Positions 19,147 to 27,612 of a stretch of 64,000 bases of DNA are shown piece by piece. The stretch lies in assembly GCF_021606685.1 (NCBI RefSeq), contig NZ_WKCB01000016.1:24566-88565 (forward strand). The letters run 5' to 3'. Position 1 is the stretch's first letter, and the number at the start of each line of letters is the position of its first letter. The translations under genes and the position numbers were made by a program. A model generated the notes under the pieces. That model ran no database searches and was not told where the DNA came from. It worked only from the letters and a program-made list of their open reading frames with translations. Origin of the DNA: Pseudomonas syringae (lineage in GTDB: Bacteria > Pseudomonadota > Gammaproteobacteria > Pseudomonadales > Pseudomonadaceae).

Positions 19147-20418
19147 ATGGCCATGGATATGCGCAAGAGCGGGATCAGCAGCACGGCGGACTCGGGGTCC
19201 TACTCCGACCTGAACCGGCTTAACCAGCTCAAGGTCGGCGACGACAAGAACAGCGAAGGCAACCTGCGCAAAGTGGCACAGGAGTTTGAATCGCTGTTCT
19301 TGAACGAGATGCTCAAGTCGATGCGCTCGGCCACCGAGGCCCTGGGCAAGGACAACCCGCTGAACACCCCGGCGGCCAAGCAGTATCAGGAAATGTACGA
19401 CCAGCAGCTGGCTGTTTCGATGTCCCGCGAAGGCGGCGGTATCGGCCTGGCCGATGTGCTGATGCGCCAGATGCAGAAGAACAAGCCGGTGGACGCCCAG
19501 GCGGCCACCTTGCAGGGCCCGGCGGCTGCCGAGCCGGTTAAAAAAGTCGATGTGCCTACGGAGATCGCCGCCGGCACCCAGGCCGAGGGCCCGCTGGGTC
19601 GTTCCAATGGCCAGCGTCCACTGTGGGCTTACCGCGTGGCAGAGCCCCAGGCTGGCGCCGCGGCGTCACACAGCAACGACATGGAGCTGATGAACCAGCG
19701 CCGAATCGCCTTGCCGAGCAAACTGACTGATCGCCTGCTGGCCGGCATCGTGCCGAGCACCGAGGCAACCACCGTCGCCCAGGCTGCGCCACTGCGTAAC
19801 AGCGCGGCGGCCGACAATGTGGTCAACAGCAGCGCGCGCACGTTCGCCGTGCCCAGCGGGCGCATGCAGGTGTATGGCCGCGCCGTGGCCCAGCCACCGC
19901 TGGCACCGGCGAAGAAAGCCTTCAGCTCGCAGGATGAATTTGTCGCCACCATGTTGCCGATGGCCAAGGCGGCCGCCGCGCGTATTGGTGTCGATCCGAA
20001 ATACCTGGTGGCCCAGGCCGCCCTGGAAACCGGTTGGGGTAAATCGGTGATGCGCGCCGAAGACGGCAGCAGCAGCCACAACCTGTTCGGCATCAAGGCC
20101 GGCCAAAGTTGGCAGGGCGGCCAGGCCCGTGCGATCACCAGCGAGTTCCGTGATGGGGCGATGGTCAAGGAAACGGCGCAGTTCCGTTCCTACGATTCCT
20201 ACCAGGACAGCTTCCATGACCTCGTGACGTTGCTGCAAAGCAATGATCGCTATAAAGAAGTTGTGAAATCGGCCGACAACCCGGAACAGTTTGTACGCGA
20301 GTTGCAAAAAGCCGGTTACGCAACCGACCCGGACTACGCCAGCAAGATTTCGCAGATCGCAAAAACGATGAACAGTTACCAGAACTACGCTGCCGCTGGC
20401 GCAACCACACATTTATAA
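19147..20418 (+). CDS. flgJ: FlgJ: rod-assembly chaperone and peptidoglycan hydrolase
   Basis: A 423-residue bifunctional FlgJ. The N-terminal rod-binding domain (about 30-110: LRKVAQEFESLFLNEMLKSM) is joined by a low-complexity linker of about 150 residues to a C-terminal glucosaminidase domain (about 270-410) with the catalytic Glu in AQAALETGWGKS. It opens the cell wall for the growing rod. At 423 residues it is longer than the 313-residue Salmonella protein; the extra length is in the linker. Starts at 19147 and 19153 are both possible. Confidence 0.95.
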   Translation: MAMDMRKSGISSTADSGSYSDLNRLNQLKVGDDKNSEGNLRKVAQEFESLFLNEMLKSMRSATEALGKDNPLNTPAAKQYQEMYDQQLAVSMSREGGGIGLADVLMRQMQKNKPVDAQAATLQGPAAAEPVKKVDVPTEIAAGTQAEGPLGRSNGQRPLWAYRVAEPQAGAAASHSNDMELMNQRRIALPSKLTDRLLAGIVPSTEATTVAQAAPLRNSAAADNVVNSSARTFAVPSGRMQVYGRAVAQPPLAPAKKAFSSQDEFVATMLPMAKAAAARIGVDPKYLVAQAALETGWGKSVMRAEDGSSSHNLFGIKAGQSWQGGQARAITSEFRDGAMVKETAQFRSYDSYQDSFHDLVTLLQSNDRYKEVVKSADNPEQFVRELQKAGYATDPDYASKISQIAKTMNSYQNYAAAGATTHL

Positions 20419-20428
20419 GGTCTGAACC

Positions 20429-22483
20429 ATGAGTTTGCTCAGTATCGGGATGTCAGGGCTCAATGCCGCTCAAGGATCGTTGTCGGTCTTGAGTAATAAC
20501 ATCGCCAACGCCAATACCGCCGGCTATTCGCGTCAGCAGACTACCCAGAACTCGACTGCGTCGAACCCGTACGGCGGCGTGTTCATCGGCACCGGTACCA
20601 CCCTGGCCGACGTGCGCCGGGTGTACAACGAGTACCTGGACACGGCCTACCAGAACAGCACCTCGCTCAATAGCGATGCGGCGGCGTACCTGGACCAGGT
20701 CAGTGCCGTCGACAAGACCCTGTCGGACAAGACCACCGGCATGTCGGCCGTGCTCAGTTCGTTCTTCGCCGCCGTGCAGACCGCCTCGGCCAACCCGAGC
20801 GATACCTCGGCTCGTCAGATCCTGCTGACTAACGCCCAGACCCTGAGCAACCGCTTCAACTCGATCGCCAATCAACTGGGCCAGCAGAAAGAAACCATCA
20901 ACAGCCAGTTGACCTCCATGAGCGATCAGGTCAACCAGCTGACCTCATCGATTGCTTCCCTGAACAAGCAGATCAACCAGGTGCAGGGTTCGTCGAACAC
21001 CACGCCGGCCAACTTGCTGGATGCGCGTGCCGAAGCCGTGCGCTCGCTCAATGAGCTGATCGGCGTGACCGCCAGCGAGAAAAACGGTGTGTTCAGCGTG
21101 AGCACCGGCAGCGGTCAATCGCTGGTGCTGGGCGATAAGTCCAATACCATTTCGGCAGTGCCGAGCAACAGCGACACCAGCCTCTACACCATCCAGCTCA
21201 ACATGCCCGGCAACACCGCCGTGGACCTCGGCAACGTGATCAGCGGCGGTAGCATCGGCGGCCTGTTGCGTTATCGCAGCGATGTGCTGATGCCGGCGAT
21301 CAGCGACCTGGGCCGTATCGCCATCGTCACCGCCGACGCAATCAACAGCCAGCTCGGCCAGGGCGTGGACCTGAACGGTGAGTTCGGGGCGTCGATGTTC
21401 AAGGACATCAACAGCGCTGCAGCGGTTGCCCTGCGCAGCATTTCGGCGCAAAACAACAAGGGCGACGCGAGCCTGGGTGTGACGATTGAGGACAGCAGCA
21501 AGCTGACCAACTTCGATTACAACGTGGCGTTCAACGACAGCACCAACCTCAACAAGGTCACCGTGCTGCGTTCCGACGGCAAAGCCATGGGCACCTACGA
21601 CCTGAGCACTACGCCCCCTCCGGTCATCGACGGGTTCACCCTGGCCGTCAACAGCGGCGCAGCAGGGGTGAAGGCTGGCGACAGCTTCAAAGTCAGCCCG
21701 ACTGCCAACGGCGCCAAGGAAATCGGCACCGTGCTCACCGATCCGAGCAAGATTGCCTTTGCCGCTCCGGTGCAGGGCGAGGCCGGCAAGACCAACCAGG
21801 GCACCGGCACGTTCACGCCGCCGACCCTGACGGTGCCTATCGATATCGAGGGTGGCGCTGACACCGCACAGCTGCGTATCGGCATCGCCAATTCGATGCC
21901 GGTGAAGATGGTATTCGGCGACACGGCGGCCGATGGCACCCAAAGTTATGCGCTCACCAATGCCAAGGGCGAATCCATCGGCAGCGGCACCATCGTGCCG
22001 GGGCAGGCCAACAAGATCACCATCAATGTGCCGATGCGTGGCGCGGATGGCGAACTGTTGAACCCGGCCAAGAGCTTCAGCTTCGACACCACCGTGGCGG
22101 GTTCGCCCACCAACGGTGACAGCACCTCGTTCTCGTTCAATGCCACCGGCAAGTCCGACAACCGTAATGCCCAAGCGCTGATCGACCTGCAGACCAAGGC
22201 AACGGTGGGGCAGGCGGCGGACGGCAGTGGCGGGCTCAGCCTGGTGGGGGCCAACAGTAAGTTGGTGTCCACCGTCGGCGCCAAGGCTGCGGCGGCCACC
22301 ACGGATACGTCGGCCACCAACGCACTGTTGACGGCCAACAAGAACGCGCGCAACTCGGTGTCCCAGGTCAACCTGGACGAAGAGGCGGGCGACATGATCA
22401 AGTTCCAGCAGTACTACACCGCGTCGTCGCAGATCATCAAGGCTGCGCAAGAAACCTTCAGTACGCTGATCAATAGTCTTTAA
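20429..22483 (+). CDS. flgK: Flagellar hook-associated protein 1 (FlgK)
   Basis: A 684-residue hook-filament junction protein. N-terminal LLSIGMSGLNAAQGSLSVLSNNIANANTAGYSR and C-terminal VNLDEEAGDMIKFQQYYTASSQIIKAAQETFSTLI helices are the conserved D0/D1 parts, with a large variable middle. It is longer than the Salmonella protein (553), as is usual in pseudomonads. It starts 10 bases after flgJ. Confidence 0.97.
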   Translation: MSLLSIGMSGLNAAQGSLSVLSNNIANANTAGYSRQQTTQNSTASNPYGGVFIGTGTTLADVRRVYNEYLDTAYQNSTSLNSDAAAYLDQVSAVDKTLSDKTTGMSAVLSSFFAAVQTASANPSDTSARQILLTNAQTLSNRFNSIANQLGQQKETINSQLTSMSDQVNQLTSSIASLNKQINQVQGSSNTTPANLLDARAEAVRSLNELIGVTASEKNGVFSVSTGSGQSLVLGDKSNTISAVPSNSDTSLYTIQLNMPGNTAVDLGNVISGGSIGGLLRYRSDVLMPAISDLGRIAIVTADAINSQLGQGVDLNGEFGASMFKDINSAAAVALRSISAQNNKGDASLGVTIEDSSKLTNFDYNVAFNDSTNLNKVTVLRSDGKAMGTYDLSTTPPPVIDGFTLAVNSGAAGVKAGDSFKVSPTANGAKEIGTVLTDPSKIAFAAPVQGEAGKTNQGTGTFTPPTLTVPIDIEGGADTAQLRIGIANSMPVKMVFGDTAADGTQSYALTNAKGESIGSGTIVPGQANKITINVPMRGADGELLNPAKSFSFDTTVAGSPTNGDSTSFSFNATGKSDNRNAQALIDLQTKATVGQAADGSGGLSLVGANSKLVSTVGAKAAAATTDTSATNALLTANKNARNSVSQVNLDEEAGDMIKFQQYYTASSQIIKAAQETFSTLINSL

Positions 22484-22497
22484 GGGAGTCTGGGACG

Positions 22498-24135
22498 ATG
22501 CGCATTTCTACTCAGCAGTATTTCGACACCAGTGCCAGCAAGTATCAGAACAACTATTCCAGCGTGGTGAAGGCGCAGCAGCAGGCGAGTTCCGGCGTGC
22601 GTGTGCAGACCGCCGCCGATGATCCCGTGGCTGCGCAACGCCTGCTGATGCTGCAACAGCAGAAAGACATGCTGGCCCAGTACAGCAGCAACATCACCAG
22701 CATTCAAAACACGCTGACCAACGAAGAAAGCGTGCTGGAAGCGATCAACACCACGATCCAGGCCGGCAGCCAATTGGCGCTGCGCGCCGGCGGCGTGACC
22801 AGTGATGCGGACCGCAAGTCGATTTCGGTCGAAGTTGGCGCGCTTGAAGAGCAACTGCTGGGCTTGCTCAACAGCAAGGATGCGGCGGGCAACTACCTGT
22901 TCTCCGGCTCCAAGACCGACACGCCGCCGTACTCGCGCAACAATGATGGCACCTACAGCTATCAGGGCGACGAGAACGAGCTGAGCCTGCAAGTCTCCGA
23001 GACGCTGAATGTGCGCACCAGCGACACCGGCAAGACCATCCTGGAAGGGGCGATCAATACCAGCCGCACCCAGTCCAATTACATCGCGCCGTTGACCGGC
23101 CCCGTGGCACCGGCGATTTCGCCGCCGCTGGTGGATGACCACAAGGTTGCGATCTCGGCAGGCCTGGTAACGGCCGGCACCGACTACACCAAACAGTTCG
23201 CCGACGGCCAGCCGTACAAGGTGACCTTTACCAGCAGCACCCAGTACACCGTGACCGACAAGGACAACAACGACATCACCTCGCAGCTCGCAGGTAATGG
23301 CACGTTCGACTCCACCAAGGAAGGCAGCGCCAGCATCAATGTGCGCGGGGTCAAGTTCGATATCACCGTAGACCTGACCGACACCGCCACCGGGCCGAAT
23401 GCCGATGCGCTGGTCGCGGGGCGCGAGTTCAGCCTGGGCGTCAAGCCGGACGCGTTCAACGTGTCGCGTACCGCCAGCAATACCTCGGCGGCGCAACTGG
23501 TGAATGCCAAGGTCAGCAGCTCGGCCGACTATGCCAGCACCTTCCCGGGCAACAGCGGGATCCTGATCAAGTTCGACGACACCGACCCGACGCTCTTCAA
23601 GGTGTATGCCCAGCCCTACACCGCCAACAGCAAGCCGATTGTCGACAATGGCGTGGTTGTTCCCGGCACGCCACCGGCGCGGGACACCATCACGGCGGCG
23701 GGCGTTACCTTCGAACTGAGCGCTGCGCCGAACGCCGGCGACCAGTTCGCGGTCGGCAACACCACCCAGAAAACCCAGAACGCCCTCGACACCCTGGGCC
23801 AACTGCGCCAGGCCCTGGAGCAGCCGGCAGACGGTATCCCAGGGGCGCGGGTCAAGCTGCAGGACGCCTTGAACGCGGCGGTCAGCAACCTGACCAACTC
23901 CGCCAACCAGGTGGACAATGTGCGCGGTTCCATCGGTGCGCGACAGAACGCGCTCACCGTGCAATCCAGCGAGAACACCAGCGTCGGCCTGGCCAACACC
24001 TCCACCATGAGCGCGCTGGCCAACATCGACATGGGCGAGGCAGCCATCAACCTGACCTTGCAGCAAACCATGCTCGAAGCCTCGCAACTGGCGTTCGTGA
24101 AAGTCTCGCAGTTGAGCTTGTTCAACAAGATGTAA
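22498..24135 (+). CDS. flgL: Flagellar hook-associated protein 3 (FlgL)
   Basis: A 545-residue second junction protein. The N-terminal MRISTQQYFDTSASKYQNNY and DDPVAAQRLLMLQQQ, and the C-terminal coiled coil (IGARQNALTVQSSENTSVGL to QLAFVKVSQLSLFNKM) define the family. It is much longer than enteric FlgL (about 317); the additional 220 residues form a variable middle domain. Last gene of flgFGHIJKL before a strong terminator. Confidence 0.96.
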   Translation: MRISTQQYFDTSASKYQNNYSSVVKAQQQASSGVRVQTAADDPVAAQRLLMLQQQKDMLAQYSSNITSIQNTLTNEESVLEAINTTIQAGSQLALRAGGVTSDADRKSISVEVGALEEQLLGLLNSKDAAGNYLFSGSKTDTPPYSRNNDGTYSYQGDENELSLQVSETLNVRTSDTGKTILEGAINTSRTQSNYIAPLTGPVAPAISPPLVDDHKVAISAGLVTAGTDYTKQFADGQPYKVTFTSSTQYTVTDKDNNDITSQLAGNGTFDSTKEGSASINVRGVKFDITVDLTDTATGPNADALVAGREFSLGVKPDAFNVSRTASNTSAAQLVNAKVSSSADYASTFPGNSGILIKFDDTDPTLFKVYAQPYTANSKPIVDNGVVVPGTPPARDTITAAGVTFELSAAPNAGDQFAVGNTTQKTQNALDTLGQLRQALEQPADGIPGARVKLQDALNAAVSNLTNSANQVDNVRGSIGARQNALTVQSSENTSVGLANTSTMSALANIDMGEAAINLTLQQTMLEASQLAFVKVSQLSLFNKM

Positions 24136-24151
24136 GCGGCGTGACCTCAAG

Positions 24152-24188
24152 CGGCCCACCCTGGAAACAGGGTGGGCCGTTGTCGTTT
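24152..24188 (+). terminator. Rho-independent terminator after flgL
   Basis: CGGCCCACCCTG - GAAA - CAGGGTGGGCCG, a 12-bp perfect stem with GAAA loop, is followed by TTGTCGTTTT. Confidence 0.85.
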
Positions 24189-24412
24189 TGGCGGCTAAAT
24201 TGTTGAAAGGTTTTGCACAAAGCGCACAAAATTGAGTGACCTGTGAGTCATAAAGCGCATCTTCACTGTATCGTATGAAAAGGATAAGTCGTCACAGGGT
24301 CCGTGCAGGGCGGCTTTCAGCGAGATTTTTTATGGGGTTATCCCCTTTATTGTCAGCACTCCGGGCGCAGTCCTCGGGGTGTTCTCCAGCTATTTAGTAT
24401 TGGGAAGCCACA

Positions 24413-25342
24413 ATGATTGGCATAAAAAGCATCGCCAGTTACGTGCCGGCAGACGGGATCGATAACTATACCCAGGGTGCCAAATTCGCCAAGGATGAAG
24501 AGTTCATCATTGGCAAGATCGGTTCGGCGTTCCTGCCGCGCAAGGAAGCCGCGCAGGAAACTTCCGATCTGTGTGTCGAGGCGGTCAACGCTTTGTTTGC
24601 CAATAACCCGGATTTGAAGCGCGAATCGATTGACGCGCTGATCGTCGTCACCCAGAACGGTGATGAAGAGGGTTTGCCCCACACAGCTGCCATCGTCCAG
24701 GACAAACTGGGGCTGCCGACCCACGTCGCCGCCTTTGATATCTCCCTGGGCTGCTCTGGCTACGTCTACGGCATCTACGCGATGAAGGGCTTCATGGAAG
24801 CCGCCGGCCTGAAAAACGGCCTGCTGATCACCGCCGACCCGTATTCGAAGATCGTCGACCCGGAAGACCGCAACACCACCATGCTGTTCGGCGATGCCGC
24901 TACCGCCACCTGGATGGGCGAAGACGCGCCATGGCTGCTCGGCAAGTCCAAGTTCGGCACCGACGGCTCGGGCGCACCGCACCTCAAGGTCAGCGATGGC
25001 GTGTTCTTCATGAACGGCCGCCAGGTTTTCAACTTTGCGCTGCTCAAAGTGCCCGCGCATTTGCACGAGCTGCTCAACGAGTCCGACCTGAAAGCCGATG
25101 AGATCGATGCGTTCTGCATCCACCAGGGCAGTGCGGCGATTGTCGACGCCGTGGCGCGCCGTTTTGAAGATGCGCCGGTGGACAAGTTCATCAAGGACAT
25201 GGTCGAGACCGGCAATACCGTGTCGTCGAGCATTCCGTTGCTGCTGGAAAAGCACGTGATGGACGCCACCTGGAAGCGCGTGGCAATCAGCGGTTTTGGT
25301 GTGGGCCTGTCGTGGGGTTCGGCGATTCTCTATCGCCCGTGA
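24413..25342 (+). CDS. 3-oxoacyl-ACP synthase III-like protein of the flagellar glycosylation region
   Basis: A 309-residue thiolase-fold enzyme of the KAS III/FabH family. The catalytic triad is intact: Cys114 in SLGCSGY, His237 in CIHQGS, Asn268 in ETGNTVSS. Its place between flgL and fliC matches orf3 of the flagellin glycosylation island in P. syringae, where it is thought to supply an acyl group for the modified viosamine glycan. The two glycosyltransferase genes that accompany it there are not present here. It has its own terminator and is thus probably a single-gene unit. Confidence 0.85.
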   Translation: MIGIKSIASYVPADGIDNYTQGAKFAKDEEFIIGKIGSAFLPRKEAAQETSDLCVEAVNALFANNPDLKRESIDALIVVTQNGDEEGLPHTAAIVQDKLGLPTHVAAFDISLGCSGYVYGIYAMKGFMEAAGLKNGLLITADPYSKIVDPEDRNTTMLFGDAATATWMGEDAPWLLGKSKFGTDGSGAPHLKVSDGVFFMNGRQVFNFALLKVPAHLHELLNESDLKADEIDAFCIHQGSAAIVDAVARRFEDAPVDKFIKDMVETGNTVSSSIPLLLEKHVMDATWKRVAISGFGVGLSWGSAILYRP

Positions 25343-25363
25343 CACCTTGATAGGCTGCAAACG

Positions 25364-25401
25364 AAAACGCCGATGATCCTGAGATCATCGGCGTTTTTTA
25401 T
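25364..25401 (+). terminator. Terminator after the KAS III-like gene
   Basis: AAAACGCCGATGAT / ATCATCGGCGTTTT, stem of about 14 bp with a short CCTGAG loop, followed by TTTATTT. Confidence 0.88.
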
Positions 25402-25501
25402 TTGGCGCCAAAAAATCCAATGTTTGTTGGGTTTTGTGCCTGCGTAAACCCTTGAATTACAAGGGGTGGCACCGCGCCAGCAAAAAAATCGAAAAAAATC
25501 C

Positions 25502-25528
25502 TCAAGCAACCGGCTACCACGACGATAA
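25502..25528 (+). promoter_or_regulatory. Sigma-28 (FliA) promoter of fliC
   Basis: TCAAGCAA - 11 bases - GACGATAA fits the TAAAGTTT-N11-GCCGATAA class with exact spacing. It lies 79 bases upstream of the fliC start codon, which gives a leader of about 70 bases. Flagellin is a FliA target in Pseudomonas. Confidence 0.75.
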
Positions 25529-25607
25529 CTATTACGTAGGTTCTCAGGCCACACCCGGCGGTTGCCAGGGCCGGAAGCCGCAGTATCCATCCAACGAGGA
25601 TTTCGTC

Positions 25608-27110
25608 ATGGCTTTAACAGTAAACACCAACATTGCTTCGATCACTACTCAGGGCAACCTGAACAAAGCTGGCGGCGCCCTGGCCACTTCCATGCAGCGC
25701 CTGTCTTCCGGCCTGCGTATCAACAGCGCTAAAGACGACGCTGCCGGCCTGCAGATCGCTAACCGCCTGACCAGCCAAATCAACGGCCTGGGTCAAGCAG
25801 TAAAAAACGTGAACGATGGTATCTCCATCGCTCAGACCGCTGAAGGCGCGATGCAGGCTTCGACCGACATCCTGCAAAAAATGCGTACCCTGGCTCTGTC
25901 CTCCGCTACTGGCTCCCTCAGCGCTGACGACCGTAAGTCGAACAACGACGAATACCAGGCTCTGACTGCTGAACTGACCCGTATCTCGCAAACCACTACT
26001 TTCGGTGGCCAGAAGCTGCTGGACGGTTCGTACGGTACCAAAGCTATTCAGGTTGGCGCTAACGCCAACGAAACCATCAACCTGAGCCTGGAAAACGTTG
26101 CTGCCAACAAAATTGGTTCGCAGCAAATCAAGAGCACCGGCGTTGCAATCTCGGCTACCGGCCTGGCTGCTGCTGACATGGTGGTTACCGGTAACGGTCA
26201 AACCAGCACCATCTCCTACGACCAAGGTGCTTCGGCCAAGGACATCGCTTCCAAGCTGAACGGCGCCATCGGTGGCCTGAGCGCGACTGCCAGCACTGAA
26301 GTCAAGTTCACTGTTGACGAAGTTATCACCAAGGGTATCGCTCCAACCGACCCTGCCGACCCAACCACCGGTACTGCAGGGATTCCAGCCAACTTCAAGT
26401 TGACTGTTGGTGATGGTAAGGAGGTTAGCTTCGTCGGTATCACTGATACCGCCAGCCTGGCTGACCAGTTGAAGTCCAACGCCGCCAAACTGGGCATCAG
26501 CGTAAACTACGACGAAGTCAAGAACACCCTGGAAGTCAAGTCCGATTCGGGTGAAAACCTGGTTCTGACCGGTGGTGCCGGTTCTGACTCGATCGCGGTC
26601 AACGTGAAAGATGGCAGCGGTAAATACACCTCGGCAGCCGGTGTTGAAACGCCAACTGACCTGGCTGACACCGTTGTTAGCGTGCTGACCGGTCAGGTTT
26701 CGCTGGATTCGGCCAAAGGCTACTCCCTGGCTGACGGCACTACTGGTACTGGTGTATCGGATCTGTTCGGTTCGCCGTCGAAATCTGCGGTCAAGACCAA
26801 CATCTCCGACACCGACGTGACCGACGCTACTAACGCTCAAAACGCGCTGGCAGTAATCGACAAAGCCATCGGCACCATCGACGGCGTGCGTTCGGGCCTG
26901 GGTGCTACCCAGAACCGTCTGACTACCACTGCAGACAACCTGCAGAACATTCAGAAGAACTCCACCGCTGCACGTTCCACCGTTCAGGACGTCGACTTCG
27001 CTTCCGAAACCGCCGAACTGACCAAGCAACAAACCCTGCAATCGGCTTCCACCGCGATCCTGTCGCAGGCTAACCAGCTGCCATCCGCTGTACTGAAACT
27101 GCTTCAGTAA
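25608..27110 (+). CDS. fliC: Flagellin FliC
   Basis: A 500-residue flagellin. The conserved N-terminus (MALTVNTNIASITTQGNLNK to about residue 165, including LSSGLRINSAKDDAAGLQIA, the flg22-type epitope recognised by plants) and C-terminus (about 405-500, ending SQANQLPSAVLKLLQ) flank a variable serine/threonine-rich central domain that can carry O-glycans. ATG 25608 has AACGAGGA upstream. Codons are unusual for the window, with many GCT, ACT and GTT, as expected of a very highly expressed gene. A strong terminator follows. Confidence 0.98.
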   Translation: MALTVNTNIASITTQGNLNKAGGALATSMQRLSSGLRINSAKDDAAGLQIANRLTSQINGLGQAVKNVNDGISIAQTAEGAMQASTDILQKMRTLALSSATGSLSADDRKSNNDEYQALTAELTRISQTTTFGGQKLLDGSYGTKAIQVGANANETINLSLENVAANKIGSQQIKSTGVAISATGLAAADMVVTGNGQTSTISYDQGASAKDIASKLNGAIGGLSATASTEVKFTVDEVITKGIAPTDPADPTTGTAGIPANFKLTVGDGKEVSFVGITDTASLADQLKSNAAKLGISVNYDEVKNTLEVKSDSGENLVLTGGAGSDSIAVNVKDGSGKYTSAAGVETPTDLADTVVSVLTGQVSLDSAKGYSLADGTTGTGVSDLFGSPSKSAVKTNISDTDVTDATNAQNALAVIDKAIGTIDGVRSGLGATQNRLTTTADNLQNIQKNSTAARSTVQDVDFASETAELTKQQTLQSASTAILSQANQLPSAVLKLLQ

Positions 27111-27130
27111 TCCCAGCGCTCGGTAACTAA

Positions 27131-27164
27131 CGGAAGGGCGCGTCTACGTGCCCTTCCGTTTTTT
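27131..27164 (+). terminator. Terminator after fliC
   Basis: CGGAAGGGCGCG / CGTGCCCTTCCG stem of about 10-12 bp with a short loop, followed by TTTTTT. Confidence 0.88.
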
Positions 27165-27184
27165 CGGTTTAGAGGAGATTGGAC

Positions 27185-27535
27185 ATGGACATGAGTGTAA
27201 AGCTGAGCCCGTCTTATCCGCCGGTTGCACCTCCAAGCGCACCTGCTCAGGTGGCAGCCGACAAACCCATCAACACCGTCCAGGAAACACCCGCTATCGG
27301 CAAGCAGCCAGAGCGCGCGGACCTGGAAAAAGCCGTCACCGATATGCGTGAGTTCGTTCAAGCGACTCAGCGCAGTCTCGATTTTTCGATTGATGATTCC
27401 ACCCACCGTGTGGTGGTCAAGGTCATCAATACCGACAATGGCGAAGTGATTCGCCAGATTCCGTCGGAAACAGCATTGAAGCTGGCACAGAACCTTTCCA
27501 GCGCAAGCAACCTGTTGTTTGACGACAAGGTCTGA
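27185..27535 (+). CDS. flaG: FlaG family flagellar protein
   Basis: A 116-residue protein with a disordered proline-rich N-terminus and the C-terminal FlaG domain (LDFSIDDSTHRVVVKVINTDNGEVIRQIPSETALKLAQNL). FlaG influences filament length in Pseudomonas and other genera. ATG 27185 has AGAGGAG seven bases upstream. Located between fliC and fliD, its usual place. Confidence 0.93.
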   Translation: MDMSVKLSPSYPPVAPPSAPAQVAADKPINTVQETPAIGKQPERADLEKAVTDMREFVQATQRSLDFSIDDSTHRVVVKVINTDNGEVIRQIPSETALKLAQNLSSASNLLFDDKV

Positions 27536-27537
27536 GC

Positions 27538-27553
27538 TGGCATGAAACTTGTT
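27538..27553 (+). promoter_or_regulatory. Candidate sigma-54 promoter of fliD
   Basis: TGGCATGAAACTTGTT resembles TGGCACG-N4-TTGC with ten bases between GG (27539-27540) and GT (27551-27552); the final C of the -12 element is T, so it is weaker than the others. It starts three bases after the flaG stop and 75 bases before fliD, which in P. aeruginosa is a FleQ/RpoN target. Confidence 0.5.
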
Positions 27554-27612
27554 GCTGTCGTAGCTTGAGGCGTAATAAGTCAAGATAACGGCAGCCACCG
27601 AACAGGAGATAG

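Noticed and set aside
22480..24159. Very long open frame on the minus strand across flgL
   Set aside because: It has arginine-, glycine- and histidine-rich composition typical of the reverse of a GC-rich gene and matches no family; flgL on the + strand is certain.
24251..24278. TAAAGCGC-N11-ATCGTATG before the KAS III-like gene as a sigma-28 promoter
   Set aside because: The -35 is good, but only two of eight -10 positions fit.
25614..27041. Long minus-strand frame inside fliC
   Set aside because: Explained by the codon use of the highly expressed flagellin gene; no ribosome-binding site or family resemblance.
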